The translations under genes and the position numbers were made by a program. A stretch of 64,000 bases of DNA from Parvibaculum sp963696585 (GTDB lineage Bacteria > Pseudomonadota > Alphaproteobacteria > Parvibaculales > Parvibaculaceae). Under the pieces are notes generated by a model, which ran no database searches, had not been told where the DNA came from, and saw nothing but the letters and a program-made list of their open reading frames with translations. Shown one piece after another: positions 40,305 to 49,233 of the stretch. The stretch is taken from NCBI GenBank assembly GCA_963696585.1, contig CAVOKW010000043.1:108884-172883 (forward strand). The letters are read 5' to 3'. How positions within the stretch are numbered: the stretch's first letter is position 1; each line of letters opens with the position of its first letter.

Positions 40305-43300
40305 TCTCGAAGTTCTTTATCGACCGTCCGGTATTCGCCACTGTTCTGTCGATAGTCATCGTGCTGGCGGGGCTCGCCGCGATGATGGCGCTGCCGGTCG
40401 AGCAATACCCGGAAATCGTGCCGCCGGAGGTGGTGGTGGCCGCTTCCTACCCAGGTGCCAATGCGGAGACACTCGCGGAGACGGTGGCGGCGCCCATCGA
40501 GCAGCAGGTCAACGGCGTAGAGGACATGATCTACATGCGCTCGACCAGTTCCGATGCCGGTTCGATGCGCATGTCGGTCTACTTCGAGATCGGCACCAAT
40601 CCGGACCAGGCCACGATCAACGTCAACAATCGCGTGCAGGCAGCGCTGGCGCGGCTGCCGGAGCAGGTGCGCCAGCAGGGTGTGACCGTGCAGAAGCGCT
40701 CCAGTTCTATCCTGGCGCTGGTCTCCCTCTCGTCGCCCGACGAACGTTACGACCGTTTGTTCATGAGCAACTACGCTCTGCTCAACGTCATCGACGAGCT
40801 CAAGCGAATCCCCGGCGTCGGCGATGCCAGCCTGTTCGGCGCGGCTGACTACTCCATGCGCATATGGCTGAAGCCGGATAAGCTCGCCGAGTTCGGCCTC
40901 ACACCCAGCGACGTCGCGGGCGTCCTGCGCGAGCAGAACACGCAAGCGGCTGCAGGCTCCATGGGCGGTCAGCCGGCTACCGAGGACGTCGCTTTCACCT
41001 ATGGCGTGACCACACTGGGCCGTCTTTCGGATCCCGAGCAGTTCAGGGAGATTATCGTACGCGCGAATCCCGACGGCTCGGCGCTGCGCCTGAAGGACGT
41101 TGCCCGCATCGAGCTCGGTGCCCAGCGCTACGAGTTCACCGCCACATACAACGGCAGGCCGACCGTGCCGGTCGCGATCTATCTCCAGCCGGGCGCCAAC
41201 GCTTTGGACACGACGGCTGCGGTGGAGGAGAAGATGAAAGCGCTGGCGGAGCGCTTCCCCGAGGGCATTGAGTACACCATTCCCTTCAGCACCACCCGGT
41301 TCGTGGAGGTCTCCATCGACGAGGTCATCAAGACCTTCGTCGAAGCCCTCATTCTGGTGGTGGTGGTGGTGTTCCTGTTCCTGCAGAACGTGCGCGCTTC
41401 CATTATCCCGCTGCTGGCGATCCCGGTCTCCCTGATTGGCACCTTCGCCGGCATGTACCTGCTCGGCTTCTCCATCAACCTGCTCACGTTGTTCGGCATG
41501 ATCCTCGCCATCGGCATCGTGGTCGACGATGCGATCATTGTCATCGAGAACGTCGAGCGGCTGATGACTACGGAGAAACTGCCGCCGAAAAGGGCGGCGA
41601 TCCAGGCCATGGAGGAAGTGGCCGGTCCGGTCATCGCAATCGTGCTTGTGCTTTCGGCGGTGTTCATCCCGGTGGGCTTCCTGGGCGGCCTCAGCGGCGT
41701 GATGTACCGGCAGTTCGCGATCACCATCGCGGTGTCGGTCGTCATCTCCGGGATCGTCGCGCTGACGCTGACGCCTGCGCTGTGTGCGCTCATCCTCAAA
41801 CCTACCCATGGGGAACCGCTGCTGCCGTTCCGTTGGTTCAACCGCTTTTTCGATGGCGTGACCCGCGGCTACCTCGCCTGCGTTCGCTTCATGCTGCGGC
41901 GGGCGGTGCTCGGCGTGCTGCTGTTCGCCGGTCTGATCGGCGTGACCGTGCTGCTCTTCGGCAGGGTGCCCGGCAGCCTCGTGCCGAACGAGGACCAGGG
42001 CTACGTGGTGGCCGTCACGCAGCTTGCGCCGGCCGCGGCGCTGGGTCGGACAGAGGGGGCCATGGAAGAGTTCACCGGCAAGGTGCTCAACGAAGACATC
42101 GTGCAGGGAATGACCAGCTTTGCCGGCTTCGACCTGCTCGCCGGGGCCCTTAAGAGCTACGCCGGCGCATCTTTCATCACGTTGAAGGATTGGGAGGAGC
42201 GGACCGGGCCCGGCCAGGACTCGGAGTCGTTCGTCAGACAAGTGATGGGTTTCGGCGACACGATTCCCGAAGCGAATGTGATCGCCTTCAACCCACCGCC
42301 CATCACCGGTATGTCCACCACCGGCGGCTTTGAGGTCTATCTGCAGAGCCGTACCGCAGCGTCCCCCAAGGAAATCGAGGCGACTGCTCAGGAACTGGTG
42401 TCTGCGGCCAGCGAACGGCCGGAGCTGGCAGACGTTCGCACCACGCTGATGACCCAGATTCCGCGCTACCGGATGCTGGTGGATCGGGAGAAGGCGCGGG
42501 CGCTCAAGGTGCCGGTGGACACCATCTACGAAGCGATGCAGAGCACGTTCGGGTCGCTCTACGTCAACGATTTCACTCTCTTCGGCCGGAACTATCAGGT
42601 GAACGTGCAGTCGGAGGCGGAGTTCCGGGAGAGCCCCGACGACCTCAAGGAGGTGTTTGTCCGCTCCGACGATGGCCGGATGGTCCCGTTGGCGGCGCTG
42701 GTCAACGTGGAACGTACCCGCGGTCCGGATCAGATCGAACGATTCAATGTGTTCCCGTCCGCCAAGATCATGGGCAACCCGGCACCGGGCTACAGCTCCG
42801 GGCAGGCGATTGCTGCCATGCAGGCGGCGGCGGCGGAGGTCCTGTCGAAAGACTATCAGCTCGGCTGGATCGGCTCCGCCTATCAGGAACTGCAGGCAGG
42901 CGGCACCGGTCAACTCGCATTCGTGTTCGGTATCGTCATGGTGTTCCTGATTTTGGCCGCCCAGTATGAACGCTGGATGCTGCCGCTGGCAGTCGTGACG
43001 GCGGTGCCGTTCGCCGTGTTCGGTGCCATTTTCGCGATCTGGCTACGCGGCCTCGCCGTCGACCTGTATTTCCAGATCGGGATGCTGGTGCTGATCGGCC
43101 TGGCGGCGAAGAACGCCATCCTGATTGTCGAGTTCGCAGTGCTCGGCCGGCAGGAGGGCCAGTCCGTCTGGGAGGCCGCCGTCAACGCGGCACGGCTGCG
43201 ATTCCGGCCGATCGTGATGACGTCGCTGGCGTTCATCGCGGGCGTTGTGCCATTGGCGGTTGCCAGCGGCGCCGGGGCCGGGAGCCGACACTCGATCGGC

Positions 43301-43456
43301 ACCGGCGTGATCGGCGGCATGCTGGGGGCAACGGTCCTGGCCATCATCTTCGTGCCGCTCTTCTATCGCCTGATCGAACAAGCCGCCGCGTGGCGGCGCA
43401 AGCCCGAGGATTCCGCGGTGCCACAACCGTCAGCGGAAGGTCCAGCCCATGATTAA
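40301..43456 (+). CDS. RND multidrug efflux permease (AcrB/MexB type, HAE1 family)
   Basis: 1051 residues, full length. Typical start ISKFFIDRPVFATVLSIVIV; NRVQAALARLPEQVRQQGV in the porter domain; proton-relay region GIVVDDAIIVIENVERLM (paired Asp of TM4); LIGLAAKNAILIVEFA (TM10 Lys). Twelve membrane helices and two large periplasmic loops are expected. It exports hydrophobic drugs using proton motive force. No outer-membrane factor gene follows. Confidence 0.95.
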   Translation: MISKFFIDRPVFATVLSIVIVLAGLAAMMALPVEQYPEIVPPEVVVAASYPGANAETLAETVAAPIEQQVNGVEDMIYMRSTSSDAGSMRMSVYFEIGTNPDQATINVNNRVQAALARLPEQVRQQGVTVQKRSSSILALVSLSSPDERYDRLFMSNYALLNVIDELKRIPGVGDASLFGAADYSMRIWLKPDKLAEFGLTPSDVAGVLREQNTQAAAGSMGGQPATEDVAFTYGVTTLGRLSDPEQFREIIVRANPDGSALRLKDVARIELGAQRYEFTATYNGRPTVPVAIYLQPGANALDTTAAVEEKMKALAERFPEGIEYTIPFSTTRFVEVSIDEVIKTFVEALILVVVVVFLFLQNVRASIIPLLAIPVSLIGTFAGMYLLGFSINLLTLFGMILAIGIVVDDAIIVIENVERLMTTEKLPPKRAAIQAMEEVAGPVIAIVLVLSAVFIPVGFLGGLSGVMYRQFAITIAVSVVISGIVALTLTPALCALILKPTHGEPLLPFRWFNRFFDGVTRGYLACVRFMLRRAVLGVLLFAGLIGVTVLLFGRVPGSLVPNEDQGYVVAVTQLAPAAALGRTEGAMEEFTGKVLNEDIVQGMTSFAGFDLLAGALKSYAGASFITLKDWEERTGPGQDSESFVRQVMGFGDTIPEANVIAFNPPPITGMSTTGGFEVYLQSRTAASPKEIEATAQELVSAASERPELADVRTTLMTQIPRYRMLVDREKARALKVPVDTIYEAMQSTFGSLYVNDFTLFGRNYQVNVQSEAEFRESPDDLKEVFVRSDDGRMVPLAALVNVERTRGPDQIERFNVFPSAKIMGNPAPGYSSGQAIAAMQAAAAEVLSKDYQLGWIGSAYQELQAGGTGQLAFVFGIVMVFLILAAQYERWMLPLAVVTAVPFAVFGAIFAIWLRGLAVDLYFQIGMLVLIGLAAKNAILIVEFAVLGRQEGQSVWEAAVNAARLRFRPIVMTSLAFIAGVVPLAVASGAGAGSRHSIGTGVIGGMLGATVLAIIFVPLFYRLIEQAAAWRRKPEDSAVPQPSAEGPAHD

Positions 43457-43507
43457 TTAGAGCGGGACGCCTCGCCGAACGCCTTGAGACAACGGAGAAG
43501 GCCAATG

Positions 43508-43759
43508 ATGTCCAACGCCAGATGCTCGACGCGGCGGCTCGCCGTCCTCGCGATCGCAACGATCTCGCTGACCGGCTGCGCGACGGTCGCTTCTGAACCG
43601 CGCATCGTCACGGTCTGCCCACCCGTCATCGAGTACAGCCGCGAGTTCCAGGCGCGCGCGGCCGACGAGCTCGATCTGCTGCCGGGCGGGTCCGCCATCG
43701 CCGAAATGCTCGCCGACTACAGCGTCATGCGGGAGCAGGCGCGGGCAGCGTGTCGTTGA
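43508..43759 (+). CDS. Small lipoprotein, phage Rz1/spanin-like
   Basis: 83 residues from ATG 43508 (43505 and 43484 are alternatives). Signal RRLAVLAIATISLTGC with lipobox LTGC, then TVCPPVIEYSREFQARAADE and EMLADYSVMREQARAACR, a pattern I associate with small phage-borne lipoproteins near lysis genes. It lies where an outer-membrane channel gene would be expected, but does not resemble one. The end runs into the IS630 fragment. Confidence 0.6.
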   Translation: MSNARCSTRRLAVLAIATISLTGCATVASEPRIVTVCPPVIEYSREFQARAADELDLLPGGSAIAEMLADYSVMREQARAACR

Positions 43760-44255
43760 CGAGACCTGGGCCAAGACGAACATGGCTCCGCTGCGGGGTT
43801 GGGCACCGGTCGGCCAGCGGCTCCACGCCAAGGTGCCTTACGGGCACTGGAAGACGATGACCTTCATCGCCGCCCTGCGCTGCGACCGGATCGATGCGCC
43901 CTTCGTGTTCGACCAGCCGATCAATGGGGCGAGCTTCACCCGGTGGGTCGAGCAGCAGCTTTGCCCGACGCTGGGGCCGGGTGATATCGTCATCCTCGAC
44001 AACCTCTCCAGCCACAAGAAACCTGCTGTCAGGGCCGCAATCCGGGCCAGAGGCGCGCGGCTGTTGTTCCTGCCACCCTACAGTCCCGACCTCAATCCGA
44101 TAGAGCAAGTCTTCGCCAAGCTCAAACACCTGCTGCGCAAAAGCGCTGAGCGGACACAAGAAGCAACTTGGCGACGCATCGGATCATTGCTCGACGCCTT
44201 CCCGCCAGCAGAATGCGCAAATTACCTCAAAAACTCCGGCTATGCGTCAATCTAA
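43749..44255 (+). pseudogene. IS630-family transposase, C-terminal fragment
   Basis: About 168 codons with the DDE core: VDETWAKTNMAPLRGW (first Asp), GDIVILDNLSSHK (second Asp) and PPYSPDLNPIEQVFAKLKHL (Glu). The N-terminal HTH part is missing: the join lies about where the lipoprotein gene ends. A methionine at 43782 would allow translation of most of it, but not an active enzyme. Confidence 0.9.
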
Positions 44256-44281
44256 TGTCATCAAGCTTCAGAATGATTATT

Positions 44282-44458
44282 CTACATTCCGAGACGCACA
44301 GTCAACTCCGCCGCGATATTGCGCAGCGACAACCGTGCGTTTTCGTACTCTTGGCTGCCCGGCTTGGCGGATGCTGCCGCGTTGAATGCTTCTCTGTAAA
44401 GTACATGCAGCTCCGCCGTTGTGCGGCTGGCTGCTTCAAAACATGTGACGAGTCTCAT
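44282..44458 (-). CDS. Small hypothetical protein
   Basis: 58 residues: RLVTCFEAASRTTAELHVLY then REAFNAAASAKPGSQEYENA. A very good AAGGAGGAG lies just upstream of ATG 44458, which supports real translation. No family is recognised. It lies near an ardA relic, as do small accessory genes of conjugative elements. The frame extends upstream to 44665, but that part is unlikely to be coding. Confidence 0.6.
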   Translation of the reverse strand: MRLVTCFEAASRTTAELHVLYREAFNAAASAKPGSQEYENARLSLRNIAAELTVRLGM

Positions 44459-44465
44459 CGTCTCC

Positions 44466-44940
44466 TCCTTGGGTAAAGGAGGCCCCGACCATCGGAGCCT
44501 TTCGGCCCCGTTCCAGCCACCATCATTGGGGTTTGAAGGCATCCGTATGGGCGGGCGCATGCTTGCGCCATGGTGGAGTGATGATCCGGCTTTCATGTTT
44601 TGGCAGGCAGGCGCGCGGGCGCGCGTCTGTTTGATCTTTTTCTGAGAAGTGATGAAATGCGGCATCCGGGCGGGCTCTCGTGCACCAAGCCCGCCGCTGT
44701 CGGTCTTGGCCAGTTGGCATCGATCCCTGAGGCAAGAGTGTCGGGCCGAGGGGTTTTGCCCCTACGCCCTCAATATGCGGCCTACCGGAACGGACAGGGC
44801 TGCGTGCGTTGCGCAGATCAGTGTGATCCGCGCTGCCCGCATCCCGGCCCGCCGCGCCCGCATATCTACCCCACTACCCCATCCTCGACGGAAGCAGGGT
44901 TTGCAGCAGCAACCCATGTTTCATTTTTAAGGAGGATGAA
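44466..44940. other. Region without recognisable gene
   Basis: About 475 bases between the small minus-strand gene and the ardA relic. Several short frames exist but none is convincing. It ends with the strong ribosome-binding site of ardA (AAGGAGGATGAA). Confidence 0.45.
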
Positions 44941-45073
44941 ATGACTTTGTTTTTCGCGCAGCCCTACGACATTTCAGCGTGCGGGTTTTATGGATGAGGA
45001 CAGCTTTGCCGACAAGATCAGCAAGGTGCGGAATGACTGCGGCCAGGCGGTCGAGGAATCTGAAATCCAGTTC
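44941..45073 (+). pseudogene. ardA: Antirestriction protein ArdA, frameshifted N-terminal fragment
   Basis: ATG 44941 follows AAGGAGG. Codons 1-18 read MTLFFAQPYDISACGFY, then a frame change near 44990 leads to MDEDSFADKISKVRNDCGQA and VEESEIQF. Both parts match the ArdA N-terminus, a DNA-mimic that protects incoming conjugative DNA from type I restriction. The rest of the gene is absent after about 45073. Confidence 0.75.
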
Positions 45074-45236
45074 AGGGGTCAAGACAAGATCTGTTCAAAA
45101 TCTTGTGCGGCCTTTATCAACCAAAGACGGCAACTGTTGACTTAATGACAATCCCACCGAGGGGGCTTCGGCGCATTTGGCGTCCGGTTGCTGAGCGGAA
45201 CACTTGCGACAACTGCAACGCGGGTGGCACGCGCGA

Positions 45237-45440
45237 TCACAGGGTTTTCAGACTTTCCTTGCCGTGTCGGTTCTTTCGCACAGCCTGGCCTGAAACGATA
45301 CGCTGCGACCAGCGGAAACCCATTTCATGAAAATATAAATCGGCAAGTTCGGGGCTGATATGATGAAAAACGTCGGCAATGGTCCGGCGGACCCGGGCGT
45401 TGAAACCTTCAACTGAATTCACATGCACCTGATCGCGCAC
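45237..45440 (-). pseudogene. IS1595-family (ISXO2-like) transposase, C-terminal fragment
   Basis: 67 codons: VHVNSVEGFNARVRRTIADV and FHHISPELADLYFHEMGFRW, then SQRIVSGQAVRKNRHGKE, the typical end of IS1595 transposases with the VEGF/N...H region. The catalytic core upstream is missing; the join is near 45440. Confidence 0.85.
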
Positions 45441-45444
45441 ATAT

Positions 45445-45870
45445 TCACGACTGGAATGGTTGGACGATGATCGGTGTCTGTGGATGGCGTGCCAGCAGGG
45501 CGGGGGGCCTCACCTCGTAGGGAACTTCATGTTCATAGAGGATTTGGTTGACGACATCGGCGTCTGGGAGGCCTATTTCCGGATGCGCCGTCTGTATCTG
45601 CGCACACCCATCCCAGAAAGCACTGATAAAGACCGGGGCATTGTCTCCGGCAGACATCATCGCGCCATGAAGGTCGCTGATCGCCCAGCTTTCGCTGGAG
45701 CTCCAGGATTGGCCGCCAGTGAATTTCGCCTTGAACAGCTCAAAGATCGACCAGGACGATTCCGATTGGCTGGCGATGGAGTGAACAAGCGAATTGAAGG
45801 CATTCACCGCAGCCGGGGACATCACACCGGGGGAGCCGTAGCGCCATGCTGTGGGCATCGTCAGGGCCAT
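45445..45870 (-). CDS. Unknown protein, probably 3' truncated
   Basis: 141 residues from ATG 45870, nine bases after the DUF5615 stop and with GAGGTGG upstream, so it looks like a third operon gene. Sequence such as SSWSIFELFKAKFTGGQSWS and AISDLHGAMMSAGDNAPVFI, then PVFISAFWDGCAQIQTAHPE, suggests a structured protein, but I do not recognise a family. It stops right at the IS1595 junction, so its true C-terminus was probably lost. Confidence 0.55.
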   Translation of the reverse strand: MALTMPTAWRYGSPGVMSPAAVNAFNSLVHSIASQSESSWSIFELFKAKFTGGQSWSSSESWAISDLHGAMMSAGDNAPVFISAFWDGCAQIQTAHPEIGLPDADVVNQILYEHEVPYEVRPPALLARHPQTPIIVQPFQS

Positions 45871-45879
45871 GCTGCCACC

Positions 45880-46302
45880 TCAGCTTTCTTCGGCAGGAAG
45901 CGCGTAGCGGAGCACGCGCAAATCATCATCGTCGTCGAGCGTGATTTCGAGCACCTGGTTCACCAGATCAGGGTCGGCGTCGAGTTCGACCAGAGCCTGT
46001 TCGAAGAGTTCGATCTGCATATCGAGATCCATGCCGGGCGGGCCGTTGAGGCAGATCAGGCCAGCATGGATCGCGACATCGGCATACTGCCCCTTCGTTC
46101 CGGGCTTGTCCCTTGGCCCCCGGAAGTCGACCGAGTTCTTGGTGACGAAGGTCCAGTCGCCGTCCAGGATGATCGGCGTCAACTCCCAGTCTTTATACCC
46201 AGCGAGCCCCAGCCAAACGATATGGCTGGTTTCGCCGTGGTCTTTGTCGATTGCGATCTTCGCAAGCTCTGGGCTGAGACATTCGTCGATTAGAAACTTC
46301 AT
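45880..46302 (-). CDS. DUF5615 PIN-like toxin
   Basis: 140 residues. MKFLIDECLSPELAKIAIDK carries the PIN-like Asp-Glu site, and FVTKNSVDFRGP (an ND-like second metal site) follows. DUF5615 (Mut7-C-like) proteins pair with DUF433 partners as toxin-antitoxin modules; an RNase role is predicted. An acidic tail (LDDDDDLRVLRY) is unusual. Overlap by four bases with the antitoxin gene. Confidence 0.82.
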   Translation of the reverse strand: MKFLIDECLSPELAKIAIDKDHGETSHIVWLGLAGYKDWELTPIILDGDWTFVTKNSVDFRGPRDKPGTKGQYADVAIHAGLICLNGPPGMDLDMQIELFEQALVELDADPDLVNQVLEITLDDDDDLRVLRYALPAEES

Positions 46303-46952
46303 CCCGCCTTCCTACGGCGAGGTACGCGGCGGTCGGTGACGATGGTCGCGCCTTCCGGGAGGTCTCCGGAGACGCGTGGTCGGCCGCGGAGCGGGTTGGC
46401 TTCCGCGTAGATCGCGGCAAGGCGAACCTTCTCGGCGTCGAGGCTTGGCCAGGCGTCAAGGATGCGCTGGATCGGGCGACCGGCCACGACGGCCGCGGAA
46501 ACATCGTAGACGGGAACGCGAGTGCCACGAATGACCGGAGTACCGCCGAGAATATCGTCGGAGGTCCAGACGATTTCGCGCGCTGCAGCCAGATCGTCCA
46601 ACCGCTCGCTCGTGCCCTTCACGAAGGGCAACAGATCGATGGTCAGGAACTCGTCGCGGACGATCCAGTCTTCGCGCAGCAGTGCCGCCCAGGCGAGCGC
46701 ACGGGAGCGCGTCAGCCGAGGGCCAGCGGTCTTGATGGCGAACAGCCGTTCTTCCGAGGTGAGGCGCTTGGCGCTCTCAAAGTAGAAGGTGATGAAGGAG
46801 CATGCGCCAGCGAGAACATGCCGCCCGTTGTCGAGCGACACGAAGGCATCTGGCAGGATGCGCTCATCGATGACGCGATTGATATCGCGCAGGCTCACGC
46901 GCGAGACGACAGCGGCCTCGGTCGCCTTCAGCATTTCCGCGACAGCGGGCAT
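46299..46952 (-). CDS. DUF433 antitoxin
   Basis: 217 residues from ATG 46952 with AGGAGG upstream. N-terminal HTH-like region (EAAVVSRVSLRDINRVIDER) and C-terminal DUF433 HTH domain with GGTPVIRGTRVPVYDVSAAV. This is the long antitoxin form that pairs with DUF5615. A perfect palindrome lies just upstream (46973-46988), so autoregulation is likely. Confidence 0.85.
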   Translation of the reverse strand: MPAVAEMLKATEAAVVSRVSLRDINRVIDERILPDAFVSLDNGRHVLAGACSFITFYFESAKRLTSEERLFAIKTAGPRLTRSRALAWAALLREDWIVRDEFLTIDLLPFVKGTSERLDDLAAAREIVWTSDDILGGTPVIRGTRVPVYDVSAAVVAGRPIQRILDAWPSLDAEKVRLAAIYAEANPLRGRPRVSGDLPEGATIVTDRRVPRRRKAG

Positions 46953-46972
46953 GTAGGCCTCCTGTTTAAATC

Positions 46973-46988
46973 TTCCGATATATCGGAA
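46973..46988. promoter_or_regulatory. Palindromic operator of the DUF433/DUF5615 operon
   Basis: TTCCGATATATCGGAA, a perfect 16-bp palindrome 21 bp upstream of the antitoxin start. Confidence 0.75.
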
Positions 46989-47211
46989 TATATAATCGAG
47001 GGTCTGAAATTGCAAGGTCTGCCGTCGATTTTCTGTCCGTCGCCCATGCTTTGGTCCGTCTACGAAAAGTGTCCCGTGAAATATCGGACCAAAAATCCCA
47101 CAAATGGACGAAGCCTTTTATATCCTTTATGTGCGCCGACGTTTCCTCAACTACGGATTCCTCGGCAATAGTGCCTTGCGCCTACACTGCGCGGTCTCAT
47201 AGAGCAGATTA

Positions 47212-47394
47212 TCACCCATTGCGCCTTCTGAATGCTTCCGGGCTCATGCCGGTATGTCTTTTGAACGCCGTTGAAAAATTGCCGAAATTCCCGAAGCCGA
47301 GATCCAGCGCGATTTCGGTGATCGATTTCCGGGTGCCCAACACAAGTTCGACCGCGGCGCCCATCACCGTGTTGTGGGCATACCGGCAGGACGC
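47212..47394 (-). pseudogene. AraC-family regulator, C-terminal HTH relic (copy 2)
   Basis: Same 60-codon relic as at 15539-15721, ending in AFRRRNG-stop apart from one substitution near its 3' end. The rest of the regulator is absent. Confidence 0.75.
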
Positions 47395-48028
47395 TCATAA
47401 TATGACAGGCAACCTGTCCTCCAGGATCGAAGTCTACTTGTGCAATCATGGCGCGAATACGGCCATTTTGAGGAAATATCTGATAACAACTGTCTGATTT
47501 ACTTAAAATTATTTGAATATTTCGTGGCGCAATTTCAAAAGCTGTAACCCTTTCGCAAAAGCGCCCCTGCTGTTTCCTATCGATGATTATCGATAGAGCG
47601 GACGGAAACCACACCAAGGCCAACAAACATTCTTCCGTCTGCTGATGATAATCACGGCAAGGAGGCGTGCTGTCATGTCTGAGGAAAAACCCGAACCGGG
47701 CATAAGTAATTCTTTAAGTGGGTCGCGTTTTCTGGAGGGAAACGCTTCGGGCGCTGATTGGCGCGAACCCGCCCACTATAATCCGTTACTTAACTGCGAC
47801 CGGCATTGCTGGGCGGGCGAGTGGCTGCGCCGGAACCCGGCGTTCCTCGCCGACCTGCGGGAAGCCCGATGCAGCCCGCCCGATGAATCCGGACACATCC
47901 TTTGCGATCAGGATTGTCGCCTTTCCCGATGGGGCGTGCGTTGTTGCCGGATCGATGGCGAGGCAGTGTTCTTCTGGCTACCGGAATGCAATCCGCTGGT
48001 CTTGCAGGTAGAAGCCAAACCGCATATC
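47212..48028. repeat. 817-bp direct repeat, copy 2
   Basis: Matches 15539-16355 without gaps. Here the repeat runs on into the complete DUF6499/DUF2285 gene, so this is probably the native context. Confidence 0.93.
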
Positions 48029-48535
48029 GACACAGGCAACGCCTTCGATTGTCGCCAATGCCCTTTGTTCCGCGCCGTCGTACGCGGCGATGACGGCCAG
48101 CATCTTTTATTCAGCGACGGCGCGCGGCATCTGCAACTCGCGGTGACAGAGGGCGATGCGCTCACCGGTCCGGCACTGCTGAGTTGCACGCTTTGCGGCC
48201 TCAAGGATTTCGAGATCAAGCCGCTGACCCTACAGCGCCTGTGCCGCCTGGCGCGCAGCGGACGATTGCTCAAATCCCTTTACCCACCCGAACGCCGCGC
48301 CCGCCGCTGGGTGGAGATGCTCCGCGCCTTTGACGGGGCGGCTACCGGGGCCAGCCAGCGTGACATCGCGGCGGTGCTGTTCGGGGATCGGGCGATCCGG
48401 GAGGATTGGGAGGCCGGTTTTCTGCGTACCCGCATCCAGCGCCTGCTCTCTGGCGCGAGGTCCATGGTGCGGGACGGCTACCGACGGCTGCTGGACCCGG
48501 AGAAAAAGGGACGTCCCGGGCGGGTGAAGGGCTGA
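47675..48535 (+). CDS. DUF6499/DUF2285 regulatory protein of the conjugative element
   Basis: 286 residues. N-terminal DUF6499 part (DWREPAHYNPLLNCDRHCWA, GEWLRRNPAFLADLREARC) and C-terminal DUF2285 HTH domain (GASQRDIAAVLFGDRAIRED, LRTRIQRLLSGARSM). Such proteins occur in alphaproteobacterial ICEs and probably control transfer genes. Start ATG 47675 after AAGGAGG. The truncated twin is at 16002. Confidence 0.87.
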   Translation: MSEEKPEPGISNSLSGSRFLEGNASGADWREPAHYNPLLNCDRHCWAGEWLRRNPAFLADLREARCSPPDESGHILCDQDCRLSRWGVRCCRIDGEAVFFWLPECNPLVLQVEAKPHIDTGNAFDCRQCPLFRAVVRGDDGQHLLFSDGARHLQLAVTEGDALTGPALLSCTLCGLKDFEIKPLTLQRLCRLARSGRLLKSLYPPERRARRWVEMLRAFDGAATGASQRDIAAVLFGDRAIREDWEAGFLRTRIQRLLSGARSMVRDGYRRLLDPEKKGRPGRVKG

Positions 48536-48584
48536 CAGCCAGAGAGAGGGTCGGTCGGCCCGCAACCCGAAAAGGAGACTTCCC

Positions 48585-49121
48585 ATGTTTCAACTTGTCA
48601 GAGGCAGTGCCGTCATCGGCATTCTGTTTTTCGCTGTGGTGTCCTTCTGGCCCGCGCTCGATAGTGAGCACAAAGGCCCGGCCCGCGTCATCGATGCAGA
48701 TACGATCGAGATCGATGGAAAAAGGCACCGCCTCTATGGCGTTGATGCCATGGAGATCGACCAGATCTGCCATCGCCGCGACGGTGCCGCATGGCTCTGC
48801 GGCAGAGAGGCTGCCGCCGCGCTCGCCAAATTCCTTGAAAGCCGCACGGTCAATTGCGACGTCTGGCAGGGCAATACCCGCGATGCCTATGGCCGCTTCA
48901 TCTCGATCTGCTACGCGGGCAGCGACAATCTTTCGGCCTGGGTCGCCAATGAGGGCTGGGCCATCACTGAGCGCGATGCCAACCGCCTCTATAATTACAC
49001 CAGCCAGGAAGGCATGGCGAAATTTCTGCGCAAGGGCATCTGGGACGGCACATTCGACCGGCCCGCCGAATGGCGGCAAGAACATCCAAAAATGGGGCAG
49101 CAGGCGGGAGAGCGGCCATGA
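48585..49121 (+). CDS. Thermonuclease-family protein (SNase-like)
   Basis: 178 residues. N-terminal membrane anchor or signal (SAVIGILFFAVVSFWPAL), then an SNase domain: RVIDADTIEIDGKRHRLYGV, LCGREAAAALAKFL, RDAYGRFISICYAG, LSAWVANEGWAI. Catalytic Asp, Arg and Glu positions seem at least partly kept (DADT, GREA). It is a common accessory gene of Trb-type ICEs. A four-base overlap links it to the next frame. Confidence 0.87.
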   Translation: MFQLVRGSAVIGILFFAVVSFWPALDSEHKGPARVIDADTIEIDGKRHRLYGVDAMEIDQICHRRDGAAWLCGREAAAALAKFLESRTVNCDVWQGNTRDAYGRFISICYAGSDNLSAWVANEGWAITERDANRLYNYTSQEGMAKFLRKGIWDGTFDRPAEWRQEHPKMGQQAGERP

Positions 49122-49233
49122 CCGCGCTGTTTCCGCCGCCGGCCGATACATCCAATCGTGATTACAGCGCCGATATCGCCAGGGTGCTCGCCATCCAGAA
49201 TTATCAGCCTGCCGCCCCGGCTGGCCGCTCAGG
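49118..49233 (+). pseudogene. N-terminal fragment of an unknown transfer-region gene
   Basis: ATG 49118 overlaps the thermonuclease stop (ATGA), so a real gene began here: MTALFPPPADTSNRDYSADI, then ARVLAIQNYQPAAPAG. After about 49230 it passes into a TrbI-like tail in another frame. I do not recognise the family from 38 residues. Confidence 0.5.

Noticed and set aside
40067..42913. A 948-codon open frame on the minus strand, antisense to the RND pump genes
   Set aside because: It mirrors the codon bias of the real genes and consists of His/Arg/Asp-rich low-complexity sequence with no domain; the plus strand encodes two complete, recognisable proteins.
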